A stretch of 64,000 bases of DNA from Owenia fusiformis (GCA_903813345.2 CAIIXF020000003.1:15700931-15764930), one strand, 5' to 3'; numbered from the stretch's first letter, positions 47,087 to 62,400 are shown. Numbers and translations are program-made. Notes: generated from the sequence alone by a model not told the origin.

Positions 47087-47424
47087 TTATCTCTTTGTTT
47101 CTAAGGCGCTTATTTCATTCTCCAATTTGCTACATTTTTCTTGTTGCCTCTTCAACCGATCCCTGGCAGTATTCAACTTTTTTTCCATTCGACTCAACTT
47201 TTTGGCCTTATTCCGATTCCTTGCCAATGCCTTGACCTTGTTTGATAGTTTAGCAATATTTTTCTCCAATTTACGTTCCTTAGCTTTACAAGTCGCAAAT
47301 TGCAGTCTTAAACGCTCTAGTCGTTTTCGTCTCCACTTGTCACATCCTTTGCAATCATGACATAGTTCGCAGGGGTGAGGATCCTTTTCTGGTGTTGGAT
47401 CGTACATAACTTCGACCATTTTGT
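47087..47424 (-). CDS. TEP: TEP last exon: Cys cluster plus coiled-coil tail
   Basis: 338 bp including the stop. After a TTTTAAG acceptor it completes an Asp and reads KMVEVMYDP, then a Cys cluster ([10 protein letters not shown]) where scallop/insect-type TEPs end in Cys-rich tails. Then ~80 residues follow that are almost all K/R/E/L/A with heptad-like spacing ([36 protein letters not shown]), predicting a basic coiled coil. No hydrophobic GPI or transmembrane segment follows, so the product should be secreted. Confidence 0.9.
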
Positions 47425-50400
47425 CTTAAAATTAAAGTGATATATATAATGTATATACTATATCATTAATGTGCTGAAACGTGTCACAACATTTATGGAA
47501 TCATATCCTGTGATTCTTTCATTAAATGCGCTTATAAAAATACATTTGATGTTGACTCTTTGACCGAATTTAATCAGTCCATGGAAACAACATTTGTGCA
47601 AGAAGTCGGAGTACTAATTGATCACCTTTTCAAGTGAAACACCGAAGGGCATTATTTTGAAATGTCAGGAACATGCATTTTTGACTTGCGTTTTTGATTT
47701 TGGTCCCATGAACGGAAATCTTAAAGGATGAAACTGAAATTTAGTTGGTATATTGAAGAGTTTACTCCGATCATGAATTGAGGTGTCCTTTTTTCAATTC
47801 TTATCTTAACTTTGATCGAATTGATTTCAAAAGTTTAACAAGCTGAACATTATCAGTCATAATCTGTAGGTTACATTAATATCATTATCACTGTCTTGCG
47901 AGCCCTGTTCCCAGGGTATTAGTTCGAGTTAATTAGAAGGCTGGAGCAATAATGGCGGCCCATAATGGTTGTTTCCGCCCTGACCTGGGCGAATTTGTAC
48001 TTAGTTTTAATTGATGATAGTTATAGCATAATTTCAGACTCTGATCCTTGGACCAACATTTCACTATGCTGCCCTTTGAAATGAGGATATTGCTACATTG
48101 TTGATCAACTAGTCGAAATGTATATTTGTGTTAGATAGCTGGAATAAAGTCCCTCTAGAAATACATCACCCATTCGATAATTTACTAAACCTGGGCTCAT
48201 TTGGATTTATTTATGACCATTATTGACATTCATTTGTGAAAATGCAATGCATTTTAAATGATATGTTTGATGCAGTTTACACATACCAAGATCATAATAT
48301 GAGTAAGCCTTTACTGGAGTTTTCTGTAGGTTTCCAACCGGTGCTACACGCTCCTGTTTAATTATTAAACACAACTCCTCCTGGGGCAGCTAGAAATGAA
48401 GATGATGTGTATGAAAACATTCAATTCAATTTTTCATCTTCCGTTGCATCTCGTTTTATTTGTTTTATTGGTAATATATTCTATAACCAAGCAGCGTCCT
48501 CATAGAGAGACACTATGTGATAGCACAATACACCATAAAAAGCGAACACAAACCTGATCCATATACGCGACTACTTTCTTTCCCTTGGTATCTTTCTCAA
48601 CGTTGGAGAGCACATTATCCTTTGAAATCATTCGTTCAAGCGCTTCAGTGTTAGGTTCATAACCCGATGGACTTCCAATCTCAATCACAAACATCCCTGT
48701 TAGACCGTCCTCTTTATTTCTGAAAATATGGAGTATTGTATGTTTTTTACACAGTCAGACTTTTGGGCATTAGCAATTCTATAATCATAAATACATTTTT
48801 CAACTTGAGAAAGCACAAAGATTTCGACATCAACGCTTTTATCAAATCTTGATCTTATTTTCAAATACTTCTCAAAGAAACAGTGAAGTATTTATCGTTT
48901 CAAACCTAATGTTATCCACCTAAGTCTGATATCTTCAAAATGAGAGAATTGATACTATTCTCTGTATCTTTTCATCAGGTTTAGATGTTTTGCAATAAGA
49001 ATCACATAAGAATAAAATTTTCTTTTGAATCGTTAATTAATGATTTAAAACATATCAAGTAGAATGTTTGCATAACGGACATTGACTTCCACTACACGTC
49101 ACCTAACTTATTGTTCAAATTATAAAACCCCGATTGTTTTGGGATAATGGTCCGATTGTGACCATGGACCATGTACTCTTGCAAGTGTGTCTGTATTCCC
49201 CAGATCGTATATTTCACAGTAATTATGGACCGTCAACCAAGTTTACAAGTGTTACGTATTTCAATTATCGAATACAGACATATAGCAATGTAAAACATGA
49301 CGATTCCATCTAAAATACATGTAAATAAATAAAACACAATATACTTAGCGCAAGTCTCGACAATCATGTTGTTCACATCTATTTGGTTTGTAGTGACAGT
49401 AAGTTTCATTTTATCCGTTTCACTGACAATCTCCTCCTGCTCATTGTATTGCAGAGAAACCTGGAATAAAAGTCAACGGTTACACTGGTCTAGCATTGTT
49501 AAATGTAGAGTATTTGAACTTTGCAATCCTATATATCATAAGCCTAATATCTTGAACTGTATCTATAACTGTATACATGGTGGCTATCACTACAAGAGAG
49601 CTCCCTTCTTGATGTCAAAGCTACAGAAGTTTCGGATTATTCCTATCATGTACAGGGAGGTCCAAAAAATGAACCCCTGCAACAGGCTACATTTTCCTTA
49701 ATGAATGCATGAATTGGCTTAGCCTACATTATCACATCTTGTAGAGAAAGGTCTTAAATTTTGTTGATGCCATAATTTATTCTCATTCTTGAATTTTGAA
49801 GAAATTACAAGACTTAAACAAACATTCCTAAAAGTGTGCAACATTTTACCAATGAATGTGATTCATGGATATTGTTGTAACAGATCGGATGGTCTTTAAA
49901 AAAATCTGAGAAGCACTTCATAATAATATCTTACAAAAATCAAAAGTATATCTAATATTTAGTGTTTTGAGCCATATTTCATTAGAATTGGTCCATGATT
50001 AATGAAGATATTGACATTACAAGACCATACAGGGTATGTTGCGATTTCACTGGAAGATGTTTTCGTCTTTGGAAACTTAGATCATTTCTTAGGATCACAA
50101 TATCTTTGCAACTAACAGAGGTGGGATGCTAAATTTTGCACCGTAATGCGCGAGACTCAAAACCAAACAAAGTCAGAAAACATTACGTTTTCCCGACAGC
50201 AGCTAAAACGTTTTCCATAGGAAGATTGTTAAGGGGTTGAAGAATCGCAAATGTTGACGTTCACATTCTATCAATTTTCAGTGATGTTTGGTTAGGGTTT
50301 ATAATATCTGCAAATTTCAAGACTAAGAGAAATGTATGGTACTAACAAAAAATTAGACCTTCCTCTACAACATGTGAAAATATGATAGGATTCCTGTAGG

Positions 50401-53400
50401 TAATAAGGGAAATATAGCCTGTTCACTTTTTGGACCACCCAGTATAAAGATCATTCACAATTACACCGGGATGGATAACGTCATTACAAAGAACTGAAAT
50501 GGAAAAGGCAATAAAGGAACACGGGGTTCCGAAATATTTTGCAAATTAAAATGACAAATAAGACTCAAAATTAAGAAAATTCAGAAGAAAGATTTCCCCT
50601 ACCACAAAATTATTAGGAAAACATCAAAACTGTGTGAACAGGTCAGGATTAACCCTTTGTATTTTGCAGTACCATATCCTTTTTCCCCGTAATTTTGTTT
50701 TTAATGTAACTTAAGCTCAATGGATTATGTTTTTTGAATTGTGCATAACACTTATTGAAAAAATGATAACGAGTATCTATTAAGGTTATAGCTATTCGTT
50801 TTAGGAGTAGCAACATCCAGTGAATTATATCATATACCTGAAAAGGTGACATAATTTATATATATAACTGCAGTATCTTTGCCAAAAATCTAACTACAAA
50901 TATATTCTTTCTTTAAACCCTACATGTGTACCCGTTACACTACATTTCTACTCGTTAGTTATTATGAATATGCTAGTTTGTTCTCATTTATGATATAATA
51001 TTACCTGAACAAGACAAGCGCCTTCTCCTGACACATTTACTGTAACCACATCGTTGCCTGGGGGAATCTAGAAAACATAAGGTGACACATCTGATAATAC
51101 ATGTTACAATAAAAAGGCTTTGCAACATAGGTTTGAAACCTCGTAATAGCCTCCTGTTCAAATACGATTGTAGACAACTTTCATATTTATTACATCTAAT
51201 TTGATTTTACGACATGCAACATGTAACAGGTAACAACAAGGTAAGAACAATTTTTCTCGTCATATTTGCTGAAAGTGCAATTGTAATCCATTTATGTATC
51301 TGATTATATAGAAATTCTTCTATTCTAACTTAAAAGAATCTAAAATTAAATTTTCAATTTAGTAAAAACAAGATGTTAATATTTTAAAAGTAAGTAACTA
51401 AAATTTAATAACCAAGGAAACAGATTACGTAAATTATTACAAATTTTGAGCTAATCTTTAATCTTAAATTACGTGTTTTTTGTACATACCACAACACATT
51501 GCAGAATGACAGCATTGTCGTTCGTGATCGTATTGAAATTATGAGTGAATGTCCCTGCTGTGACAGACACATCGATACTAAGGTTTCCGGATGATACCAT
51601 GATTCCAAACTCTGATAGTGCCCACAAACCCATAACAGTGTCCTGGAATTTATTTGATATAAAAAATCGATTTCTAGTGCTAAAAGAAAAATGATGTGGG
51701 CTGGTATGACTGGTTATGGTTTTATATGTCTTGTGTCTTTTATAGTTATATTTATATTTATGCTTTATGTTTTTATTAGCCTACGTATGACTCTAGATCT
51801 TTATTTTCAGAAAAGTCATATTTTGTCACGTATTGAGATACCATCCTCCCAATATGCTGTACTTTGTAGCGACCATTGTATACCTGAGTGGATGAAAATC
51901 CTCCCAGGGAATTCCTTTGTTTTGTCAGCCACCTCAACACGCCTAATGCTCTATTCAGGTCATTGTTGGCCACAAATGTAAGTAGGGCATACGAAGCAGT
52001 CTCGATCAAAGAAGCTCCAGCTTGGCGATGATAAGGGCACCAACCTCCTCGGCTACGATCACATGGCGGAGGTTCTTCATATCCCTCTGGTTTCCAGTAT
52101 ACCATACCTCCTAAGATATAGGCAAATGTAATAGTTATTATGAACGATTTTGAGGCAATCTTAATTCAGTTCCTCAAACAGTATACTTTTATCAAAGTAT
52201 ACTATACATCTTGCATATTGTATGATAGGGAACTCATTCACATAATAAAATAAAAAAGCTCAAAATCCCCCTTGCAATATTCCACTACTTCCCCATCACT
52301 GCTAAAGAGGTTATGATGCAATTTTAACCTTCAATGATGTTTCAAGACTCGGAACATTAATTTCGCTTATTTGACCTTCGTCATATTAACCTTATTCATA
52401 CGTGATTCAATTAAATAAAGTAAAACACATTCTACCTCCTGCTGTCCGCTTTGACCATAGTTTGTCTTCACATTCCTGTGCCCTAGATGACTTAGCCACA
52501 CGTAAGGCATACGCCATGATAGCCAACGCATATGGATCTTCTGTTTCATCAATTTGGCCTTCTACAAATCCAACTGCTGTGTCGATAGCAGTATTAGTTT
52601 TCGCCGGAGCCTAAATTGAATAAAACGTTGTAAACAGCAACTCTGTGGAGCATTAAATCCCACCCAACAAAACGAGTTTTAGCGGATCACACATCGGTCT
52701 GAACATAACATTATATAACCAGAAGGTAGAAGTGTTTCCTTTTGCAAAATCTACCACATATATGTGAGATGAAAACAACTTGAGGTATAAACTTAACATT
52801 TTATGAGAAAAATATATGCTATTTTGAATTCAGAAATCATCAGTATATGAAATCTGAATATAAACAGACAAATGGAGTATATTAGTTTTAAAATTTAAGT
52901 TTTATTAGCAAAAGGGTGACGGCGATTTTGAATTGAGGAGTTATACTGGAAATACTTCATAAAACAGGGACCTTATTCCAATAAGAGAGACAAACCGTTA
53001 AATTTGAATCAAAAACAGCAATTTTGAATTCAGTGGCCTGCTTAAAAATTTATTGATCAGAGGTCCCATTATCCATAGGCATCAGCAGATTGCTGATAAA
53101 TGGTGCGGCCAAATTGAAAACAAAGATCATTAATCGAAATCCGTCAATTGGCATTTAAGATAACGTAGTGATGGATAAAGGGACGGACAGGAGGACGGCT
53201 TCTCTTTATCACATTCGAACTTCGTCTGGCACATTTTAAGTGCTTATGATATAGATATGGTAGGACACAATCTTTACCCCTTCAATATCCCGGTTCTCTA
53301 GGAGTGCCAATAGGACATATGACGTCATAGTTACACTTGAAGCGGATCCTCCCTGAAACGGCACAAATTAAAATAACTAGCATCATATCAGAACACCATA

Positions 53401-56400
53401 AGACGCTAACACCGCACAATCAACGGAATTCCTCGCCCTTATCGTTTCCTCATTTTAATCCACTTGATTCTAAAGATTAAGCATTTCACTTTTTAGCATA
53501 CCACCACTAATAGCAGGTTACATTATGTACATAGCATGTACCAATACAAAATATAGAACAAAATAGCGATTAATAAAACAAATATTGCGTTTTAATAAGG
53601 CAGATATCATGTATGTATCTTCAAAAAGTAAGATAAATTGTGATGTGAAGATTAAACATCTAGGTACAAGCCACTTTTGATCCCCGAACAGTACAAAAAC
53701 AGATTATACCTGCATAGCTTTATGACACACTTTTCCATGCTCTGGGAATAAACCCTTAAGCTCCCCACTGGTAGTCTGTTCACTTATTATCCACGCCATT
53801 GCAGCTGTTATTTTCTCATCATCTATGACGTCACTGATGTATCGACGCGCTTGAGCAAATGATCTGATGACAAATGCTGTCAACCTATATGGAAAATTCC
53901 AAATCAGTTGTTTTTAAAGATTTAAGTTATTATTTTCAGTTAAGTTATTTTATGTAACACAGTTCAGGCTAAGGTCGATAGAAATAATTATCTTTAATAA
54001 GAAAAATAAATCAAAAATAAAGATGGTATGGAATATTGGATTCTGGTGCTGCCATCTTTTATCGGCCAAAAACCTATGTGTTGTAAAACACCTGCTTTCT
54101 ATATAGTAATTTAGAATCTTGCAGAGTATTTAACAATGATGATCTTACCACATACTGCCTTTTGGGTCATGATCCCCAAATGCTGAGAATGAGCCAATAT
54201 CACTTTTCTTCTTTTGGTAATTCAACTCTCTTTGATAACCTACATTTAAAAGATACAATTTAGAAAAACCATAATGAGAAAGCATCGATACTGATACCAG
54301 AATATCAGAAATACGAAACAAAAAATTAAAAAGAGATCATCAAGGCTTTAATACGCAATATACGATATAACTTATAATTGTAAATTGACAATTACTGACA
54401 GACTGTCAAAAAAAGCTGCTTTTTCCACTCTAACTCATTTTCGTAATATATAATTATCCAGTCATGGTTTCGTGTACTTTGCAATCTCGGAAGTCTGAAA
54501 ATGCAATATTAGTAAGTAGCCAACACTGGTTTGTGGCGATTCTCTTCTTCACCTTAACTTCATATGAGTTATGGGGCTTCACCTTAACTTGATATGAGTT
54601 ATGGGGCGTTCGAAATTCGCTCTAATGTGCATAGGATTATCGGATTTATATTCAGTATGACAGGGTGTGTGCTTTAACATGAATCTTTTCTGCCATCATG
54701 ATAAACCATGACATCTCATTTCCCCTCAGCCCTGAGATGTTTCAGGTGAACCAGAAAGATGCTATGGGTATCAGAATGCTTTTCTGCTGCTTTAGATACT
54801 CAACCCCTTTGGCAACTGTGCATATGTATAGGTCTAAGCCAGACTTAAACATAAACAACCAAAAATACAAAAAACTGGCAACTGTGCAAATGTATAGGTA
54901 TAAGCCAGCAGACTAAAACATAAACAACCAAAAATACAAAAAATGGCAACTGTGCAAATGTATAGGTATACGCCAGCAGACTGAAACATAAACAACCAAA
55001 GATACAAAAAATGGCAACTGTGCAAATGTATTGGTATAAGCCAGCAGACTAAAACATAAACAACCAAAAATACAAAAATGGCAACTGTGCATATGTATAG
55101 GTCTAAGCCAGACTTAAACATAAACAACCAAAAATACAAAAATGACGTGAACTTTTTATAAATATTTGACATACCAATTTCCATATTCTGTATAGCTTTT
55201 GTTCTGATAACACTCGTGTCACGACCAACAGCTTCAAGGTACTTCAGAACAAAAACATTAGGGACAAATCCTAACATATTCTGTTCGCCACAGCCTGTGG
55301 GAACACGAAGCATTTTACCCAACTTTTCAGGATCCAGAGCAGGTCCCATTATATCTCCTGTAAGAATAAATTCGATTAAATTTAATTAAAGCCACCATGG
55401 CACTTGAAACTTAAAATCAATTTGCAGGACAATTGTACTATAATTAAATAAACGTTATGAAGATGTGACATATAACTCAGATGTGTTCAATTTATCATGT
55501 TCATCCTGAAAGCTAATCAAAGTACTATGAAACAATAATATTTTCTCTTCCTACAACTGCTTCACAACATATTGTGTTCTAAGTTTTCTATAGACATTGA
55601 TATATAATTTCATCATTTTTCTTCCACATTACTGCTTATTGTCATTTCACTCCATAGGGAAGAATTTTTTTCAAATAAAAGATTGCAAAATATCATGTAT
55701 TCAATAATGCTGAAATAAAAGTGAGGATACTGACCGACAATGCAAATCTCTACTCGTTTTGACCCATTGATTGCAGTTGGTGGAACAGAGATGTCAAATT
55801 CCTCTGAAAAATTGCCGTTGGCTAGATCAATGTAAACCATGTTGTTGATATATTTTGTAATACCCTCAGGCTGAAAATAAACATATTATACAAGCTAGGT
55901 CAAACTATAATAATGTATAAGTGCAGACATGTTGAGATATGATAAATTGGATTGGTATATTTCAACCTTGTCTTGATTAAAATTAGGTGTGTTCCTCATA
56001 AAATGTATTTTTAGTCAATGCCATTAGTGCAATGGATTAATCATTTTAAATCATTTAAAGATATTAACAAAAGGGAGCTAGACGCAAGACAGTTATTGTT
56101 TCATAAACAAACTACTATTTATGTAATATTTCTTAACCTCAACTAAAAGTGTCCTTTCAACAGCATCGGCAGCAACGTTTGATTGGGCCATTACTTCTAG
56201 TTTTATATTACCAAGTTCCGTAGTGCATATCCATATAGTCACAGATTTTCCACTGTTAGCTGGTATCTGAAATTGTTATATCGAACCAAAATGATACCAA
56301 TTAATCAGTCTTATGCGATTATGGTTTATAATCTCGTTTTTGAGCAATTTTGAAGTTGTTAAACTGAAATAAACGCTAGAGGCTTTGGTGGAATTTAAAC

Positions 56401-59400
56401 ATACAGATTAGATGATTTCAAGCATTAACAGTTTAGATTTAGGCAGTGTTTATTAGTATATGTCACTGATTGGTACAGGGTGTTCAAAAAACGCAACCCA
56501 AAGAAATCGCTATATCTTGAAAGTTCAATTATGTTAAGTTTTTCAGGAAAGAAAGAAGAGACTGTGTATGTATAGCTCTTGTAGTTGGTTAGTTGTAAAC
56601 ATGATAGATTGGACACTTGCTCAAAAGACAGTTGCACTAGGAATACGAAAAACCCAGTCAAGGGTGACTGCAACCGCAAAAAAACTAAATAACTTCCTAA
56701 TCATCGTGTTTTGGCTCTTCAAATTTGGCACAAATCATCTTCATTCACAGTATGATGAATATCTAAAGTGAAATTAAAATCACTCCAGGAACTTTATACG
56801 AGGGGTGATCCAAAAGTCTTGGACGCCCCGCTCTAACTTTGCTATTTTCTAATATAATTGCACGAAACTTTCAGATAATAAAGATCAACATCTTAACAAC
56901 TCTGTGTATAAGTTTTAACAGAAAATAATATATTTTAGCTTTTAGGTAAAGATTTTTTAACACTGGGTCCCTGCCACCCGGAACGGTATTTAAATATAGC
57001 AAATCACGTCACAACTGTTATAATATGGCAAATACTTTAGGTGCGGGTGCACAACCTAACACCAGTCATTATATGAGAGAATTTCCAATTTTCAGTCTGA
57101 GTGTCATCTGCCATCATCATCTTCACATATTAAGACCTACTTTTCAACATATTTTCCACGAATTTGAACCCCTTTTTCATACCGCTTTACCAATGAATGG
57201 AAGACATTTATGAAACCGCCATTGCTTATGTGATACAAATGCTGCTGGAGTGCCACTCTAAGCCTCATCCAATGAGTAAAAAAACATTTTCTTTCAACCC
57301 TCCTTTCAACTTCGAGAAAAGGAAGAAAATCACATGGAGCCATATCTAGACTGCATTGTGCATATGGTAGCTGCTAAAGGTCAATAATAGTGAAAATATA
57401 TTGTAGTATTCTTTGTTCCACTTTGATTTCTTTCATTTTCTGCATTTCAGCAGCCATTTTGGAGCAAAAATGATACCAGAATGAGGGTTGCTTGTCTTGT
57501 CATTTTCTTAGAATTTGACAGATATGATCATTGTCATATGGGACATTTTAATTAAAACACAATTAGTTGGTTGCCTAGTAAGAAAGGAAGTAAACTAACA
57601 TGATTTAACATTCACAATTCAAAGAAAGACAGTGGTCAAGACTTGCGAAACAAGTCAAATGGCTGCAACATTTAAGGCTGAAAGTTGTCATGTGTGAATA
57701 CCGTTCCGGGTGGCAGGGTCCCCATATTAAAAGCTGTCTAGAAAACTACATAAAACATATCATTTCTCCATGAAATTAATACACAAAGTAGTTAGGTTGT
57801 TGGTCTTTATTATTGGAAAGTTTAAAGTAATTTTATCAAAAACCAACAAAATTAGAGCAGGGCGTCCAAGACTTTTGGATCACCCCTCGTAGTTATGGTC
57901 GAAATGCTTTCAAATTGCAGTCAAACGCCCTGGTTCAGGCAGACTTCAGAAGGCATTTGACTGTGACTGTAAGTTCCTGAAGTGATTTTGATGAAACTCC
58001 ACAAATTCACCACACATTGAATGAGGATAATTTGTGGCAAATCTGAAGTGCCAAAACACTATGGTTAGAAAGTTGTTAGGTTTCATTGATGTGGTAGTCA
58101 CCCCTGACTGCGTTTTTCGTATTTTCCTGGTACAACTGTCTTTTGGGCAGGTGTCCAATGCATCATGTTTTACAACTAACTACAGGAGCTATACATACAC
58201 AGTATCTTCTTTATTTTCCTGAAAAAATAAACATAATTGAATTAGTATTTTCCAAGATATAGCGATTTACAATTCGCGTTTTTCGTATTTTCCTTGTGCA
58301 ACTGCCTTTTGAGCAGGTGTACAAGTCATCATGTTTTACAACTAACTAACAACAGGAGCTAAACATACACTTTCCTCCCTGAAAAAATGAAGACAATTGG
58401 ATAATAATTTTTCAAGATATGGCGATTTCTTTGGGTTGCGTTTTTTTAACACCCTGTATTACTGTTCATAGTGTTCTAAATGTAGACATAGGAATTTCCT
58501 AAATAGATAGACTTACAATAACAATGATAACTACATCCTTGTTTTCTGGCTCCAATTCGTCAATGTCATTACCATGTTTAACCTTGAACTCTGAAGAGCT
58601 TTTCAATGTGATAGTAACCTTAAGAGATAAATGCAATACATTAATTATAATCTTGACAGAATTCCGTCATTTCAAGTCATAGAGGCTTTGTTAAAATACG
58701 ACCAGTCTCAAATTCAATGAATTGCTCATTTTGCTCGGGAACAACACGCCCTTTGGGAAATTCTTATTGTTTCGTTGGGATGCAAGTTTGAATTACCTAG
58801 ACGTATACCTCTACCTCTATATCTACACTCTTAAAAATGAATTACTTGAGTATTTCCCAAGTATTTCCCAAGTATAAAAATTACTTAAAGTTAAATACTT
58901 AGTTTTACTTCATTTTACTTAGGTTTAACTTATATTGTCATTTTGAGTTTATGTAAATGAGTATTACAATTACTACAGTAAGTATTTCAATTTCTCTCCT
59001 TGCATTAGTAAATTCACCATAAATGAATTACTTAAAAATTACTTAAAAATTATTCAGTAGTTCAAGATTATTTAAGTAATTTTTGACTTAAAATGAGTAG
59101 TACAATTTCTCAATATAAGGAAATCCAAGTAATAATTTTTAAGAGTGTATTTATGTTTTGGTGTTACTGAATAACACGCTAATTACTTGACGGTGCTGTT
59201 TCACTAACTTCGTTATTGTCAAACGTAAGAATTTTTTAAATAACTCATATTTAATATTTGAACATGATTTTAGACCTTTACTATACTATGTAATGTACAG
59301 CTATGTACTGTTATACAAAAACAAACCTCCGTCTCGTTATCCATATAGTTGAATACGGTTATAATAAGTCCAAACTCCTCCCCTCTTACTACGCTATATG

Positions 59401-62400
59401 GCAGAGTCAGGGAAATGAAGAATGGTTGGAACACTGTCAACTGGAATAAAAAGATACGCAATGTACCTAACTATACATGTACACTTATATTGATTACAAA
59501 GGAGTAAATAAAACTTGTTAATCAGGAGACACTCTATCGAATATCAATTTACAACCAGAGTTCATTGAAACAATGTCACAAACGTATAGTAGCTAAATCA
59601 GCATGTTCTGTCGTAAGTTATATACACTAATTAATTCTTAATTTACTTAGAGAACAGTCGAGCTAATTGTGTGTAAAATGTGTATGAATGTTTCCTCAGT
59701 CTACGTCTAGAGCAATGAGCATGTTAAGCTTAGCGCTGTCGCCGTGAGTTCGATACACGTCAGCTCCTTGCGTTTTTTATTTAAAAGCATTTTAATTTAA
59801 TAGAACAGTGTATACCTTCGCAGTAGTTGGAGCAACTCCAAGTCCAGCAGTTGGATGGAGAGCAAAAGCACTTGCAACCCATTTAGTAATTGTATCAGGT
59901 ACAGTAGCAGTAACGCTTGCATTTCCATCAGGGCTGAATAGTCAATAAAAATCAGGTTTTACTATTTTCATCATATCATTATCATACAAGATTTTAAACA
60001 TTACTGTTTTCAAATAGTAGGATTTAGTTTCAAAACAAGTTGATGAACAGAAATATTAAATACATAATATGTAATATCTAGAATTGAGACATAACTTCAC
60101 ATTAAATTTATGAGCAATTTATTTCAAGTTAAAAGTTTTCTATAATAAATTAACAACCTATATTTTCACAATCAGTTGAATTCTTATTTAAGAATCCGAA
60201 CATTAAGAAAGACAGATCCAAAACAATAAATAGTATTAATGAAATAAGCATTCTGAATGGTTACCTTTTGGACAAAGAGATGAAAACCATGCAAACGATA
60301 TAGTAGTTTGTTTGTATATTTGACGAGACTTCACATTCCAAAATGGCAAGATAAAGCATGCATGCACCTGTAAGCCTGGCTTAAAAAAATCCACTTTGAA
60401 TTAAGATTTGACCATTGCCACATTGCCATTTGATATTGCCATGATTAACAAAACAAGGTTCTCAAACGAAAAACCTAAAAATCGCGCGATCTAGCGTGCG
60501 ATCTAGCGTAAAATTTAATCCCATTTAAAGGATTAAGTCCAGGGCACGTAGACATTTTTTGATATGCCACGCCTTTACCTTATTATTTCGTACTAGCAAG
60601 TATCTCGAGTGTTACATTTGTAAGTGCTTCGTGAAAAAAATACTTAAGTCGTTAGCTACATGTAGGATATACTTTAGTCGGGAAATATTCAACCTCATGT
60701 TTGCATAAATATTTCAATAGTGCAATCCTGGATGCATATTGGGATAGGTTTTCCAACAAGCAATGTGCTTATTGCAAATCTTGGAAACAGAACCAATACG
60801 GAAAACATTTTAGTTTGACAGTTTAAATGAATCTGAAAATGAAGATGATAATGTACACGATGGTGTTCATTTAAAATTCAAAATCGGTAATTAAGTAATA
60901 AATAACTCTGTGATAAGGACAATATAAGAATAGCAACAAATCTATCATTTCCAATTGAACCCATATTCACTATAGAAACAATGTTGCAACCTTGAAGAAT
61001 TTCTGCTGTTTCTTCTATAAATACAAACTTAGATTAAGATGTGAATATGTTAATCTAGCTGTACATGCGTGAACAACCCTATAACCGAATTCGAGAAAAT
61101 AAGAGGCGACACCACTAACAAATATTCAATATACAAAACTATGATCTAACCTTATGTAACTCGATGTCCAATTTCCCCTCCCCAACTCTTCACAAATAAT
61201 GTGGACACTAGCATTCATACAATACATATTTCAAATAATGTGGAACTGACAATATCCAGTATGTAAGTTGGTAAGACTGCAAAAGGTCAATATCCCTTCG
61301 CTCCGACGTCATAGTCATCAACAAACAAAACTTAAGAATGGCATTTCTTAAAAAGAATGTTTTCTCGTATTTTTCTTTAAAGGGGGTATCTCAGATAAGA
61401 ACAGTCACATTCTTCAAAAACAACGACTGCAATGAATAACACACACTATTTGATCGCTGGGGTGAAACAGGAGAAACAAAAAATCAAAATGCAATAATGA
61501 AGTGCGCTTTTGGAAAAATCATACATACTGAACAGATGATTCAATGGTATTAATATATTTTGAATATTTTTCTTAATTGTGTATTTATACAATGAAAATC
61601 TATGACATCATTTTCCTTTTTGGTATTTCAAAATTCAGCAGCGGAATGAAAAATGGACACCTAAAACAAAAGTGGCGTATGGACTTATTGACAGCCATAA
61701 CACATTTGTACGAATTTAAAGGCAAATATTGCATGGGATTCAAATTATGTCACTGCTTTTCTGGATGTCGAAAAACTGATCCCCTGTGGTATTTCTTGGT
61801 AGCAAAGATTAGTTGGTAGTAAAACAGTATCGAATGGTATTGATTACCATACCTCTATAAAGATCCACATGCCACAAAAAAACTTAATTATTGAATTACA
61901 CAAGCGTTTTGTTTACTAAAATGTTTTAGAAAAATATGATGTTTATATTGTCCATCATATTTACTATACCAAACATAAAATTGAACTCTTAATATTGTGA
62001 AAGTTTAAATAGATCATGTTGGAACTGACAAAACGATGTAATCATGCAGTTGGAAGCCCTATTGGCAATACCCGGTGATAAAGGAGCTCCAAATCCATGT
62101 TTCTGGAAACGTTTTCCTCTTTGTTACTTGCTCTTTAAGTTGCTTTGAGTTACCAGTAATTTGACGTGGAGGTTCAGGCCTTGTAAGTTCCTTTGAAAAT
62201 TCTGCCATTTCCCAAAAGAATCCTTTAAATCTCGCAAATTATTTTGAATGAATACGAAATGTCAACTATGTCCATTTTTATATTGACTTATGCAGACTGG
62301 TTCTTGTTTGACGACAATTTTTTACATTTGTCTTTGAATATTAATGACTCACTTTTGTGTCAAATATTTTGTTTTCGGGTCAGACAATTACTATAAGATC

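Larger units (their letters stand above)
56474..58458. mobile_element. ~2 kb mariner-like TIR element in a TEP intron (outer)
   Basis: TACAGGGTGTTCAAAAAACG at the left faces CGTTTTTTTAACACCCTGTA at the right, with long arms (AACCCAAAGAAATCGC). The right arm is duplicated in tandem (58120-58265 and 58275-58440). A second mariner is inserted inside. Confidence 0.8.

Noticed and set aside
59941-62071. Additional alternative bait exons
   Set aside because: Scanned the minus strand for ETWIW-like codons followed by GT and found none in this interval.
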